A stretch of DNA of 12,078 nt from assembly GCA_017936205.1 (NCBI GenBank), contig JAGBGB010000027.1, positions 1 through 12,078 on the forward strand, given 5' to 3'. This DNA is from Oscillospiraceae bacterium (GTDB taxonomy: Bacteria; Bacillota; Clostridia; Oscillospirales; Oscillospiraceae). Under the pieces are notes generated by a model. It was not told the DNA's origin, did not search any database, and saw only the letters and a list, made by a program, of their open reading frames with translations. The translations under genes were made by a program, and so were the position numbers. Positions 1-7,580 of the stretch are shown here, piece after piece (positions within the stretch are counted from its first letter, which is position 1; the number at the start of each line of letters is the position of its first letter).

Positions 1-308
1 ATGGCGGTTTCCGGACGGGCGGCAGCAATGAAGCTGGGGCGGCGACCGTGGGAGCAGTCACCGTAAAGGGTGAATTGGCTAACCACCAGAACCTGCCCTC
101 CTACATCGGACAAGGAACGGTTCATTTTACCGTTATCGTCCTCAAAGACGCGCAGCCCTAAAATTTTGTCTGCCAGCTTGCTGCAAAGGGTAGGAGTGTC
201 CTCATGGGCAACGCCCAGAAGGATCAGGAAGCCCTGTTCGATCTGCCCTACCATCGATCCCCCGATTTCTACAGAGGCATTGCGAACTCTGGTTACAACG
301 GCTCTCAT
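1..308 (-). CDS. dtd: D-aminoacyl-tRNA deacylase, partial (3' end outside window)
   Basis: This cytoplasmic proofreading enzyme hydrolyses D-amino acids, and glycine mischarged on tRNA-Ala, from tRNA. Reading the minus strand from the ATG at 308 gives an uninterrupted frame of 102 codons to the window edge, starting [17 protein letters not shown]. Family landmarks seen are LLGVAHEDT (about residues 30-38), the K-x-x-x-LR-x-FED segment (48-57), the active-site motif SQFTLY (77-82) and GRRPSF (88-93). The family is usually about 150 residues, so roughly the last 45, including the Gly-cisPro loop, lie outside the window. The ATG overlaps the rel stop codon by one base (TAATG), with a GAAGGGGG-like ribosome site inside the end of rel, so translation is probably coupled to rel. 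Identification is from recognised motifs; the missing end could not be inspected. Confidence 0.93.
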   Translation of the reverse strand, partial: MRAVVTRVRNASVEIGGSMVGQIEQGFLILLGVAHEDTPTLCSKLADKILGLRVFEDDNGKMNRSLSDVGGQVLVVSQFTLYGDCSHGRRPSFIAAARPETA

Positions 309-2491
309 TAGTTCTGCCCCCTTCGCACTTCCACGACACCTTGGATCTGGCGGAGTTTGTTACGGACCGCCTCCAGCTCTGTTACATTCCTGACCTCAAA
401 GGTGGCGACGATCCTTGCACGCCCTGCGGGCATATCCTTGCCTGCCAGCTCTGTGACCTTGACCTTGGCGGAATTCAGTGCAGTTACCACATCCAGCAGG
501 ATGCCGCTGCGATCCGTTCCGTCGATTTCGAAGGTAGTGGAGAAGGGGGTGTTTTCGTCCACTGCCCATGCAACAGGAACCCAGCGGTCCTTGTGGGCAG
601 GATCCTTGCTGGCTTGGGCATTGGTGCAGTCCTTCCTGTGGATGCTGACACCGTAGCCCTTGGTAATGAAGCCGATGATGTCATCTCCGGGAACAGGGGT
701 GCAGCAGCGGGAGAATTTGATCATACAGGAATCGATGTCTTCCACAATGACACCGGATGCCTTGTGGCGGTTGGTCTTCAGCGCCTGATCGGTGGTGATC
801 TTGGGCTGTTCCTTTGTTGCGACCTGTTGCTTGGTAGCACGAGCCAGATCGTCACGGATCCTGCCAAATGCCTTGGCAGCGGTCAAACCACCATAGCCGA
901 TGGCGGCGTACATATCTTCTAAGCTGTCGAAGGACAGCTTCTTTAGAAGCTGGGGCAGCAGCTCACTGTCAGACAGAAGGCTGGGCTGGAAGCCACCCCG
1001 ACGCAGCTCTCCTTCAAAGCTTGCCTTGCCGTGGGCAACGTTCTCTTCTCGCTTCTCCTTCTTGAACCACTGGCGGATCTTGGTGCGAGCCTGATTGCTG
1101 TTGCAGATCTTCAGCCAGTCACGACTGGGGCCCTTGGCAGTTTTGGAGGTCAGGATCTCAACAATATCACCGTTATGCAGAGACTGATCGAAGGAGGCGA
1201 TACGGTTGTTGATCTTAGCTCCTACCATGGCGTTACCCACACCGGAGTGAATGGCATAGGCGAAGTCAATGGGAGTAGAGCCTGCAGGCAGGGACATGAC
1301 CTTGCCCTTGGGGGTGAAAACGAAGACCTCGTCATCGAACATATCCACCTTCAGAGAGTGGATGTAGTCCTCAGCATCGTTTTCTTCCTGCTGACTCTCT
1401 AACAGACGGCGAACCCACTCGAACTGCTTCTCGTCACCGCCTTCGACACCCTGCTTGTATTTCCAGTGGGCAGCAATGCCGTATTCCGCAGTCTGGTGCA
1501 TTTCCCATGTGCGGATCTGCACCTCGAAGGGGATGCCCTGCTGACCGATCACGGTGGTGTGCAGGCTCTGATACATATTGGGCTTGGGAGTGGAAATATA
1601 ATCCTTGAAACGACCGGGAACCAGATTAAACAAGTCGTGAATGTGTCCCAGTACATTGTAACAATCGGAAATGGAGTCTACGATCACACGGAAGGCGAAC
1701 AGATCATAGAGCTCATCCAGCTTCTTGTTCTGAGCCTTCATCTTGCGGTAGATAGAATACACATGCTTGACTCGACCATAGATAGCTCCGTGAATGCCCA
1801 CAGAGGATAGACGGGTCATAATGCTGGATTGGATGGTCTTCATGAATTCATCTGACTCAAGACGGTGCTGCTCCAGCTCATCCATGATCTGGGCGTAGCC
1901 CTCCGGATCCAGAAATTGCAGACTGGTGTCCTCTAATTCCCACTTGATCTTCTGCATACCCAGGCGGTGAGCCAGGGGCGCAAAAATATCCATAGTCTCC
2001 CTGGATTTGGAGATCTGTTTGGCGGGGGTCTGGAACTGCATGGTACGGGTGTTGTGGAGACGGTCGCAGATCTTGATCAGCACCACACGGATGTCTTTGC
2101 TCATAGCCATGAACATCTTCCGCAGATTTTCCATCTGCTGCTGCTCTAAGCTGGAATACTCCACACGGGTCAGCTTCGTAACACCTTCAACCAGCTCGGC
2201 AACAGTGGTGCCGAAGAGAGCGGCAATGTCACTGTGGCTGGCATCCGTGTCTTCAATGCAGTCGTGGAGAATGGCGGCTAAAATGGCATCGGTGTCCAAA
2301 CCGGTTTCCGCAACGATCTCTGCAACTGCAAGGGGATGGATGATATAGGGGGAACCGTCCTTTCGCTTCTGGTTCCGATGCTTGTTGTCTGCATAGGCAA
2401 TGGCCCGTTCTACCTGTTCCAGATCTACCTGAGGGCAGTAACGGGATATGGCTCGCATGAGACTGCTATAGTGTTCTGCAAAGGTTTCCAT
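308..2491 (-). CDS. rel: Bifunctional (p)ppGpp synthetase/hydrolase Rel
   Basis: This long RelA/SpoT homologue makes (p)ppGpp from ATP plus GDP/GTP and also hydrolyses it, driving the stringent response; it acts on ribosomes and in the cytoplasm. It has 727 residues, normal for the family. The N-terminal HD hydrolase has H52, H76-D77 in LHDCIED, and D143 with N147 in ICDRLHN, all the metal and catalytic positions expected for active hydrolysis. The synthetase domain (about 235-345) shows [17 protein letters not shown], and RFKD at 294-297, the RXKD version typical of bifunctional Rel rather than the EXDD of RelA. It also has YQSLHTTV and E323/Q325 in FEVQIRT. TGS spans about 387-449, the cysteine-rich ZFD/RIS region has C589, C596-C597 and C622, and ACT covers about 650-724. 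The ATG has GGGAGG seven bases upstream and directly follows the recJ stop (TAAATG). No key residue appears missing. Confidence 0.97.
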   Translation of the reverse strand: METFAEHYSSLMRAISRYCPQVDLEQVERAIAYADNKHRNQKRKDGSPYIIHPLAVAEIVAETGLDTDAILAAILHDCIEDTDASHSDIAALFGTTVAELVEGVTKLTRVEYSSLEQQQMENLRKMFMAMSKDIRVVLIKICDRLHNTRTMQFQTPAKQISKSRETMDIFAPLAHRLGMQKIKWELEDTSLQFLDPEGYAQIMDELEQHRLESDEFMKTIQSSIMTRLSSVGIHGAIYGRVKHVYSIYRKMKAQNKKLDELYDLFAFRVIVDSISDCYNVLGHIHDLFNLVPGRFKDYISTPKPNMYQSLHTTVIGQQGIPFEVQIRTWEMHQTAEYGIAAHWKYKQGVEGGDEKQFEWVRRLLESQQEENDAEDYIHSLKVDMFDDEVFVFTPKGKVMSLPAGSTPIDFAYAIHSGVGNAMVGAKINNRIASFDQSLHNGDIVEILTSKTAKGPSRDWLKICNSNQARTKIRQWFKKEKREENVAHGKASFEGELRRGGFQPSLLSDSELLPQLLKKLSFDSLEDMYAAIGYGGLTAAKAFGRIRDDLARATKQQVATKEQPKITTDQALKTNRHKASGVIVEDIDSCMIKFSRCCTPVPGDDIIGFITKGYGVSIHRKDCTNAQASKDPAHKDRWVPVAWAVDENTPFSTTFEIDGTDRSGILLDVVTALNSAKVKVTELAGKDMPAGRARIVATFEVRNVTELEAVRNKLRQIQGVVEVRRGQN

Positions 2492-4528
2492 TTACTTTCC
2501 TCCCAATCTCCGATATAGACTGCTGTTTTGCAGTGCGTTGAAACGAGTTTCGGGCATGAGCTGCACTTCAATACTCATATACTCTCGGTGCAGACGGATC
2601 AGTCCCAGCTCCTTCAGGATATCCAGACAGACGCCGGTTCGGCGGATGCTATGCCGTTCCCCTGTGGCAGAGGATACTCCGTAACAGAAGTCCTCCAGAC
2701 CGCAGCGCAGACCGGAGCTTGAGGCACAGCTTGCCTGTATGTAGTGCCAAACAGCAGCTACATCTCCACGAGTGGGGGATAGGAGGCGGAGCTCATACTC
2801 CGGCAGCTTCTGCTGGGCAAGGAAACGGTCATACAGATCGTAGGTATTCACGATTCGCAGATCCACGATGTTCAACTGAACATTCCTGGCTCCGCGGTAT
2901 TCATTTATAGTAGGCTGGAATGCCAGATCCACTCGGCATCCAGGCTGAAGCTTCCGCAGCAGGTTGCCGCCTGAGAAGAAAATGGCCTGTAAATTGCTAC
3001 CGTCTCTGCTGTGGAGGCGGAGCCGCAAGTGCTTGCCATTGGCAACGGTCCCCGCATGGTCGATGATGACCTCGCTGAGACAGAAAACAGGTCGGTTGCA
3101 GCCGGTCCCGCAGGGCTCTAATTCGGATAAAGCAAGCACATTGGCTTCTGTCAGCAGCTCTGCGGGGATCTCGCAGTCGATCTGTAGGGCACTGCCCCCG
3201 GGCTCGGCTGCGGCATGAAGCTCAGCTCGCTTACTGATCTGGCGGCGGAATTCATCGATATTCTTCCGCTCAATGGTAAAGCCGGCTGCCAGCTCATGGC
3301 CGCCATAGCCGACCAGCAGATCTGACAGCTCCTGAAGGGCAGCAAAGAGATTGAAACCACCGTAGGAACGGGAGGATGCCTTGCCATTCTCACCGTTCAG
3401 GCAGATCAGGAAGGCGGGACGACGATATTCTTCACACAGACGGGAGGCAACGATCCCCACAACACCCTGATGCCAGTTCTCGCCTGCCAGCACGATGGCA
3501 CCTCCGGGATGCTTCTGGCTCCGCAGAAGGGCGGCGGCTTCTTTATGGATCTCGGACTCGATGGCTTGTCGTTCCTTGTTCAGACGGCAGAGGGTCTGCG
3601 CCAGAGAGTCTGCAAGGATGGGATCCTCTGTTAGAAATAGCTCGACTGCAAGCTCTGCATGCTCCATACGACCGGCGGCATTGATACGGGGAGCTACTAC
3701 ATAGCCGATGGTAGAGGCAGTAATGGGTTTGTTTCCGCATTCACAGGCTTCCAGAAGGGCTCGAACACCTACACGCTTGGGCTCCTTCAGAGCGGCTAAG
3801 CCACGGACTACAAGATGGCGATTTTCACCTCGTAGGGGCATAACATCTGCAATGGTTCCCAGACAGAACAGGTCGCAGTACCGTTGGGCGATGCGCTCCT
3901 GATTCCCCTCCAGGGCTGCTGCCAGCTTGAAGGCAATGCCTACACCGCAAAGATCCGTGTGGGGATAGCTGCGGTCCGCTCTGTGGGGATCCACAACAGC
4001 TGCAGCAGATGGCAGCTGCTCCTTGCATTCATGGTGGTCTGTAATGACCAGCGTGATGCCCAACCGGTGGCACAGCTCCGCTTCATGAATGGCGGTAATG
4101 CCGCAGTCCACGGTGATGATCAAGCGAACTCCCTGCTGATGGAGCTGAAGGATCGCACCCTCGTTCAGACCATAGCCCTCCTCGAAACGCCCGGGGATGT
4201 GAGTCAAGCAGCGTGCCCCACGGGAACGCAAATAATCTGTCAACAGACAGGTTGCGGTGATCCCGTCTACATCATAGTCTCCGAAAACAGCCATGGTCAA
4301 ACCCTGCTCCAGAGCGGACTCAATGACTTGAACTGCCTGATCCATCTCTTTCATAAGGAAAGGATCAATAAGTGGTGCATCGATCTGCAGGAGCTCTCGA
4401 GCTTCTGCGCAGCTGCGGATCCCACGACCACTGAGCACATAGGCTGTCAGGGTGGAGAAGCCTGATTGGATCAATTCTTCTACAATTTCTCTGTTTGTAG
4501 ATGCCACATTCCAGATTCCGTACTTCAA
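2492..4528 (-). CDS. recJ: Single-stranded-DNA-specific 5'-3' exonuclease RecJ
   Basis: RecJ degrades single-stranded DNA 5' to 3' in recombinational and mismatch repair, using two metal ions; it is cytoplasmic. Counted from the TTG at 4528 the protein has 678 residues. The DHH phosphoesterase core shows motif I FGDYDVDG (about 82-89), VDCG (about 140), DHH in ITDHHE (154-156), the LGTIADVMPL motif with its aspartate near 218, and NAAGRM near 275. The DHHA1 half shows SSRSYGGFNL and GGHELAAGFT (about 398-407), followed by an OB-fold region and a C-terminal extension. The length lies between the short E. coli and the longer Bacillus forms. Start choice: the frame opens at a GTG at 4537, but AGGAA abuts that codon directly. 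AGGAAG lies eight bases before the in-frame TTG at 4528, giving a MKYGIWNVAS beginning, so TTG is favoured; the 681-residue GTG form remains possible. It heads the recJ-rel-dtd operon. Confidence 0.95.
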   Translation of the reverse strand: MKYGIWNVASTNREIVEELIQSGFSTLTAYVLSGRGIRSCAEARELLQIDAPLIDPFLMKEMDQAVQVIESALEQGLTMAVFGDYDVDGITATCLLTDYLRSRGARCLTHIPGRFEEGYGLNEGAILQLHQQGVRLIITVDCGITAIHEAELCHRLGITLVITDHHECKEQLPSAAAVVDPHRADRSYPHTDLCGVGIAFKLAAALEGNQERIAQRYCDLFCLGTIADVMPLRGENRHLVVRGLAALKEPKRVGVRALLEACECGNKPITASTIGYVVAPRINAAGRMEHAELAVELFLTEDPILADSLAQTLCRLNKERQAIESEIHKEAAALLRSQKHPGGAIVLAGENWHQGVVGIVASRLCEEYRRPAFLICLNGENGKASSRSYGGFNLFAALQELSDLLVGYGGHELAAGFTIERKNIDEFRRQISKRAELHAAAEPGGSALQIDCEIPAELLTEANVLALSELEPCGTGCNRPVFCLSEVIIDHAGTVANGKHLRLRLHSRDGSNLQAIFFSGGNLLRKLQPGCRVDLAFQPTINEYRGARNVQLNIVDLRIVNTYDLYDRFLAQQKLPEYELRLLSPTRGDVAAVWHYIQASCASSSGLRCGLEDFCYGVSSATGERHSIRRTGVCLDILKELGLIRLHREYMSIEVQLMPETRFNALQNSSLYRRLGGK

Positions 4529-4560
4529 AACATACACTTCCTAAAATTATTTTTCTTTTT

Positions 4561-4589
4561 ATTATATCAAATAATCCTTCGGTATACAA
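4561..4589 (-). promoter_or_regulatory. SigA-type promoter of the recJ-rel-dtd operon
   Basis: On the minus strand there is a perfect -10 box TATAAT (plus 4561-4566) preceded by a 17-base spacer and a weak -35 box TTGTAT (4584-4589). The predicted transcript start falls near 4554, about 25 bases before the recJ TTG, so the leader is short with no room for a riboswitch. This is the only convincing promoter I see upstream of the three-gene run. Confidence 0.6.
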
Positions 4590-4698
4590 TAATGTAAAAC
4601 GAAAAACAGAAACTTTGTCGGAATTACCAATGAAAGCCCTTCCGATTTGGAAGGAATGGGAACATTTCTGCATTTTGGCAGTCTGTCGTATTTGCAAA

Positions 4699-4706
4699 AA
4701 AGGAGG
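4699..4706 (+). promoter_or_regulatory. Ribosome binding site that sets the phosphoesterase start
   Basis: AAAGGAGG, near-perfect anti-SD complementarity, ends six bases before the ATG at 4713. The upstream in-frame ATG at 4647 has no comparable site. The 4713 start also places a lysine/arginine-led hydrophobic segment exactly at the N-terminus. Confidence 0.85.
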
Positions 4707-4712
4707 AAGTTT

Positions 4713-5525
4713 ATGCGTCGTATATTGTTGCTGCTTCTGCCGTCTGTAGTCTTTCTGCTATGGCAGAATGTATCGATCCAAAGGGAGGAAAAGGAGCTGT
4801 TCTTCCGTGACCTTCCCGCAGCCTTTCAGGATCTTCGCCTGGTGCATATTTCTGATCTCCATGGCAGGGTGTTTGGACAGGAGCATAGCAGGCTCTTGAA
4901 GGCTGTTAGAGAGTCGGAGCCGGATCTGATCTGCATTACAGGAGATCTGTTTGGGACAGAGGAGGAGCTACAGGGGATCCACGATCTCCTGCAGGGCTTG
5001 TGCGAATTGGCTCCCACCTACTATGTTACGGGGAACCACGAATGGCAGCTCCGAACGGTGCGACAGTACCTGTCACAAATGGAGCAGTGGGGTGTGGAGG
5101 TGCTGCGGAATGAATACAAGGTGCTGCAGAGACAGGGGAAAGCTCTGGTCATTGCGGGAGTGGACGATCCCTGTGGTCCCTATGAACGGAAAAGTCCCGC
5201 ACAGCTTGTGGAGGAGATCCGCAGGGACGTGGGGCAGGAGAGCTTTGTGCTTATGCTGTCCCATCGGAATGATGAGTTGGAGCTGTGGCAGGAGCTGGGG
5301 GTAGATCTGGTGTTGTCCGGTCATTGTCACGGAGGTGTTGTACGCCTGCCCTTTGTAGGGGGCGTGTTCGGTTCCGGGAGGGAGCTGTTCCCGGAATACG
5401 ATGCAGGATCGTATGAGAAAGGGAATACGCAGCTGTTCGTAAGCCGAGGACTGGGCTACAGTCGAGTGAAGTTCCGACTGTTTAATCGGCCCCACCTGCC
5501 TGTTCTGATACTGAAAGGTAAATAA
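4713..5525 (+). CDS. Membrane-anchored metallophosphoesterase (YkuE/YaeI-like)
   Basis: This calcineurin-like phosphoesterase of 270 residues uses a two-metal centre to cleave phosphate esters; the substrate cannot be read from sequence. The N-terminus MRRILLLLLPSVVFLLWQN is a positively charged leader plus one hydrophobic helix, indicating a signal anchor with the catalytic domain outside the membrane. All the usual metal ligands are present: D48 and H50 in ISDLH, D78 in TGDLF, N108-H109 in GNHE, H174 in LSHRND, and H194 with H196 in SGHCHGG. The layout matches the YkuE/YaeI group, whose members include envelope- or lipid-related phosphoesterases; that functional link is only inference. A start at 4647 would add 22 residues before the helix and has no ribosome site. 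It is divergent from recJ, and the next gene has its own promoter, so it is probably monocistronic. Confidence 0.9.
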   Translation: MRRILLLLLPSVVFLLWQNVSIQREEKELFFRDLPAAFQDLRLVHISDLHGRVFGQEHSRLLKAVRESEPDLICITGDLFGTEEELQGIHDLLQGLCELAPTYYVTGNHEWQLRTVRQYLSQMEQWGVEVLRNEYKVLQRQGKALVIAGVDDPCGPYERKSPAQLVEEIRRDVGQESFVLMLSHRNDELELWQELGVDLVLSGHCHGGVVRLPFVGGVFGSGRELFPEYDAGSYEKGNTQLFVSRGLGYSRVKFRLFNRPHLPVLILKGK

Positions 5526-5549
5526 ATCGTGAATGTTTTGGGAAAAGAC

Positions 5550-5577
5550 TTGTATCTGAAAAACTTTTTGCTATAAT
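5550..5577 (+). promoter_or_regulatory. Extended -10 promoter for the small zinc-ribbon gene
   Basis: TTGTAT (5550-5555), a 16-base spacer, then TGCTATAAT, an extended -10 with the perfect hexamer at 5572-5577. The predicted transcript start is near 5584, leaving a leader of about 37 bases before the GTG at 5621. Confidence 0.65.
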
Positions 5578-5620
5578 AAAGATGCTTAGAAGAATTTTGA
5601 GAACAAGACGGTGATATTCT

Positions 5621-5995
5621 GTGTTTAGACGCTTCATGAACGGACGCTATGGCTCCGACCAACTGAATTTGGCATTGATCGTTATGGTGGTTGCCCTGAG
5701 TCTTTTGAACAATATTCTGTATATCCTTCTGGGAAGCGGTCTGTTGTATTCCTTCCTATCACTGATTTATGCTGCCGGGATCGGATTTGCCACCTACCGT
5801 ATGCTTTCGAGAAACATATCTCAACGGCAGGCAGAGAACCAGAAGTGGATGAGCTTATTAGCTCGCCTTCGGGATCGGAATCACCGCTATTTCCGCTGCC
5901 CCCACTGCAAGCAGCGGGTTCGTGTCCCCAGACACAGAGGTAAGATCAGCATCCGCTGTCCCCGTTGCGGCGAGAAGTTTATTCGGAAGACCTGA
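5621..5995 (+). CDS. Small two-helix membrane protein with C-terminal zinc ribbon
   Basis: The protein has 124 residues and unknown function. After a basic N-terminus (MFRRFMNGRYGSDQLN) come two hydrophobic segments, about 16-36 and 40-58. A charged helix follows (about 62-90), then a zinc ribbon with CPHC (C93, C96) and CPRCGEKF (C113, C116). The ribbon resembles MJ0042-type zinc fingers, with a V-P-R-H-R-G-K-x-x-x-R-C spacer. Two short helices with both ends carrying many positive charges suggest a hairpin with the ribbon in the cytoplasm. The GTG start is preceded by GGTGAT five bases upstream; an in-frame ATG at 5636 would remove five residues and is a real alternative. The FMNGRYGSDQL opening is familiar to me from uncharacterised clostridial proteins, from memory only. 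Confidence 0.82.
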   Translation: MFRRFMNGRYGSDQLNLALIVMVVALSLLNNILYILLGSGLLYSFLSLIYAAGIGFATYRMLSRNISQRQAENQKWMSLLARLRDRNHRYFRCPHCKQRVRVPRHRGKISIRCPRCGEKFIRKT

Positions 5996-6012
5996 GCGCT
6001 TTGCTTGCATAT

Positions 6013-6059
6013 ATGCTGCGACCGCAGAGGACAGAGACTGTCTCCTGCGGTCGTAGCAT
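6013..6059 (+). terminator. Long hairpin after the small zinc-ribbon gene (possible terminator)
   Basis: Arms 6013-6034 and 6038-6059 are nearly complementary over 22 bases around a 3-base AGA loop, with the imperfections mostly G-T wobbles. It begins 17 bases after the stop codon and lies before the next gene's promoter, which fits a terminator. No T-run follows directly; the next bases are TATCAGGG, and the nearest T-rich stretch is about 20 bases on. It may act as a transcript-end stabiliser or be a palindromic repeat instead. Confidence 0.45.
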
Positions 6060-6119
6060 TATCAGGGAGATAGAATGGCTTCTTTTTGTTATATTTGAGA
6101 AAGGAAAGAGGCTGTTCTG

Positions 6120-6148
6120 TTGACAAGAATGTAAAAAACTGATATAAT
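6120..6148 (+). promoter_or_regulatory. Perfect-consensus SigA promoter
   Basis: TTGACA (6120-6125), a 17-base spacer and TATAAT (6143-6148): both hexamers and the spacing match consensus exactly. The predicted start is near 6155, about 27 bases before the ATG at 6182. High constitutive transcription is expected unless a repressor acts here; I see no operator-like dyad. Confidence 0.88.
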
Positions 6149-6181
6149 AATTTCTCGTAGAAAACAGAGAGGGGTGCTAAT

Positions 6182-7243
6182 ATGAAGTGCGGAAATTGCG
6201 GAGCCGGTAACGAATACGGCGCAACCGTATGTGCCAAATGTGGATCGACCCTATCCCTAACAGAAGTTTTCAGACCAACAGGCTTTGTAGAGAAGCAGCC
6301 CCTCCATGAGCTTTTTGCCAAGGAAAAGGAAGCAGAGCTGCTGAAGGAGAAGAATGCCAAGGTACAGCAGCGGCAGACGGAGAGCTTTGACTATGAGCCC
6401 CAAACTCGGCAACAGAGCACCTCTCGTGAGCGGCGCAATGGGCAGAGGAGCGGTTCTGACCGTCCTCCCCGGAACGGGAAAAAAGAAGCTCCCCACAGCT
6501 CTGAGAAGAAGCGGCAGCCTGCCGAGCCCCGCAGCGAAGCAAGGTCGAAGCAGCGAAGAATACAGGAACCCACCCAGACCAAGGCTCGCAAGCAGTCGGA
6601 GCAGCCTAAGCCTCTTGCCAAGAAGCCTGCTCCCTATCGGGAGGAAGATCCCAATAGAGCTGCTGTCAGAGAGACGCCAAAGAAGCCCAAGAGGGCTCCC
6701 ACCGCTAAGGCATATAATCGCACCACCAGAACCCTGAGTATTGCGGAGAAGTTCGTGAAGAAGAAGTCTCGGAAGCGTAGCTGGAAGTGGGTCATTCCCG
6801 TGATTTTGATCCTTGTGATCGTTGCAGGAGCGATCCTCCTTGGAACCATGCAGTCTGCACCTAAGGATGACAGCTATACCAAGGTGGCTGAGGACTTCGT
6901 AGAGGCTGTAGTCATGAATGATGCAGACGGAGCTGCAGCTTGCATCCATCCCAATATGCACGGGAAGCTGCGATCCATGAATTACAAGGATGTGGAGCGT
7001 TGTGAAGCCAAAACCATCCGCTACGACATACTGGAGCCGGGGCAGCTGGAATTGGAGCTCCAACAGCGCTATGGGATCCAGGATCCTGTGACCAAGCTGT
7101 ACCGTGTCCATATTGGCTATACCATTTATGGGGAGCGGAATTATGCCTGCACCATGGATGTTCTGGTAGCCAATATCGGCGGTCGGATCTGTGCCGTTAA
7201 AACAGAAAACATCGATGATTCCCAACAGAGCAATCCCACGTAG
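6182..7243 (+). CDS. Zinc-ribbon / basic linker / single-TM protein with extracytoplasmic domain
   Basis: The protein has 353 residues and unknown function. It opens with a zinc ribbon MKCGNCGAGN...CAKCGS (C3, C6, C17, C20). A lysine/glutamate helix follows (about 41-65), then a low-complexity linker (about 66-200) rich in K, R, P, Q and S that is probably disordered. One strong membrane helix spans about 203-223 (WKWVIPVILILVIVAGAILL), preceded by KKKSRKRS, so the N-terminal part should be cytoplasmic. The outer domain (about 224-353) begins DDSYTKVAEDFVEAVVMNDADGAAACIHP, which resembles the first helix of NTF2-like/DUF4878-type domains in secreted Firmicute proteins; that match is tentative. 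The ATG has GAGAGGGG about seven bases upstream. The architecture recalls zinc-ribbon membrane proteins thought to sit near the cell surface or ribosome, but no role can be assigned. It probably forms a one-gene transcript. Confidence 0.88.
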   Translation: MKCGNCGAGNEYGATVCAKCGSTLSLTEVFRPTGFVEKQPLHELFAKEKEAELLKEKNAKVQQRQTESFDYEPQTRQQSTSRERRNGQRSGSDRPPRNGKKEAPHSSEKKRQPAEPRSEARSKQRRIQEPTQTKARKQSEQPKPLAKKPAPYREEDPNRAAVRETPKKPKRAPTAKAYNRTTRTLSIAEKFVKKKSRKRSWKWVIPVILILVIVAGAILLGTMQSAPKDDSYTKVAEDFVEAVVMNDADGAAACIHPNMHGKLRSMNYKDVERCEAKTIRYDILEPGQLELELQQRYGIQDPVTKLYRVHIGYTIYGERNYACTMDVLVANIGGRICAVKTENIDDSQQSNPT

Positions 7244-7326
7244 TTTGCTACAGGGAGAAATAAGATCTTTCTTGTAAAGAAAGTCGGAAACGGGAATAAA
7301 AAATTTAAAAAAAGAGAAAATAACTC

Positions 7327-7355
7327 TTGACAAACGGCAGTTTTTCGGGTATAAT
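7327..7355 (+). promoter_or_regulatory. Perfect-consensus promoter of the tRNA operon
   Basis: TTGACA (7327-7332), a 17-base spacer, and TATAAT (7350-7355). The predicted start near 7362 gives about 24 bases of leader before tRNA-Met. Consensus promoters are usual for stable RNA genes. Confidence 0.9.
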
Positions 7356-7385
7356 CACCATGCTGTTCCGGCAGGGATGGCGTAT

Positions 7386-7461
7386 GGCGGCATAGCTCAG
7401 TTGGTAGAGCATTCGGTTCATACCCGGAGTGTCATCTGTTCGAGTCAGATTGCCGCTACCA
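7386..7461 (+). tRNA. tRNA-Met (anticodon CAT), elongator type
   Basis: This is a complete 76-base cloverleaf. Acceptor GGCGGCA pairs with TGCCGCT (G-U at 1:72), the D arm is GCTC-AGTTGGTA-GAGC, and anticodon stem TTCGG/CCGGA encloses loop TTCATAC (anticodon CAT). The T arm is ATCTG-TTCGAGT-CAGAT, with discriminator A and an encoded CCA. The paired 1:72 end and the CGGTTCATACCCG arm resemble Bacillus elongator tRNA-Met. The initiator form (unpaired 1:72, GGG/CCC anticodon stem) and tRNA-Ile2 do not fit. Confidence 0.95.
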
Positions 7462-7536
7462 GGCCCGTTGGTCAAGAGGTTAAGACACCGCCCTTTCACG
7501 GCGGTAACATGGGTTCGAGTCCCGTACGGGTCACCA
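7462..7536 (+). tRNA. tRNA-Glu (anticodon TTC)
   Basis: This is a complete 75-base cloverleaf. Acceptor GGCCCGT pairs with ACGGGTC, anticodon stem CCGCC/GGCGG encloses loop CTTTCAC (anticodon TTC), the T arm is ATGGG-TTCGAGT-CCCGT, and CCA is encoded. It begins on the base right after the CCA of tRNA-Met, so the two are processed from one precursor with no spacer. Confidence 0.95.
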
Positions 7537-7540
7537 ACAA

Positions 7541-7578
7541 AAAAATCTCTTTTGTCTATTGACAAAAGAGATTTTTTT
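7541..7578 (+). terminator. Intrinsic terminator of the tRNA operon
   Basis: A 16-base stem (7541-7556 with 7561-7576, core ATCTCTTTTGTC) closes a TATT loop and runs into seven Ts (7572-7578). It starts five bases after the tRNA-Glu CCA. The A-run before the stem means it could also work leftward. Confidence 0.92.
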
Positions 7579-7580
7579 GC

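Larger units (their letters stand above)
4538..4712. other. Divergent intergenic region, recJ versus metallophosphoesterase
   Basis: This AT-rich spacer separates divergently transcribed genes. Leftward it holds the recJ promoter. Rightward I find no good SigA promoter for the phosphoesterase gene. A small perfect inverted repeat, CCTTCC-GATTT-GGAAGG (4638-4654), lies about 60 bases before its start and could be a regulatory hairpin or binding site, but six base pairs is weak evidence. The plus-strand frame stays open upstream of the chosen ATG into this region (from 4647), with no ribosome site there. Confidence 0.4.

Noticed and set aside
3884..4465. Plus-strand 193-codon open frame inside recJ, and another at 341-922 inside rel
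   Set aside because: Both lie antisense to genes with all family motifs intact and have no ribosome site; they are codon-bias shadows.
4647..4712. 22-residue upstream extension of the metallophosphoesterase
   Set aside because: No ribosome site before 4647, whereas AAAGGAGG precedes the ATG at 4713 and places the signal anchor at the N-terminus.
7255..7320. Terminator after the zinc-ribbon membrane protein
   Set aside because: Only a short A/T hairpin CTTTCTT-GTA-AAGAAAG is present, followed by A-rich rather than T-rich sequence in the plus direction.
6257..7333. Minus-strand open frame of 358 codons opposite the zinc-ribbon gene
   Set aside because: It mirrors the real gene on the plus strand, whose ribosome site, perfect promoter, CxxC ribbon and membrane helix are clear; the mirror runs through that promoter region and has no matching start signals.
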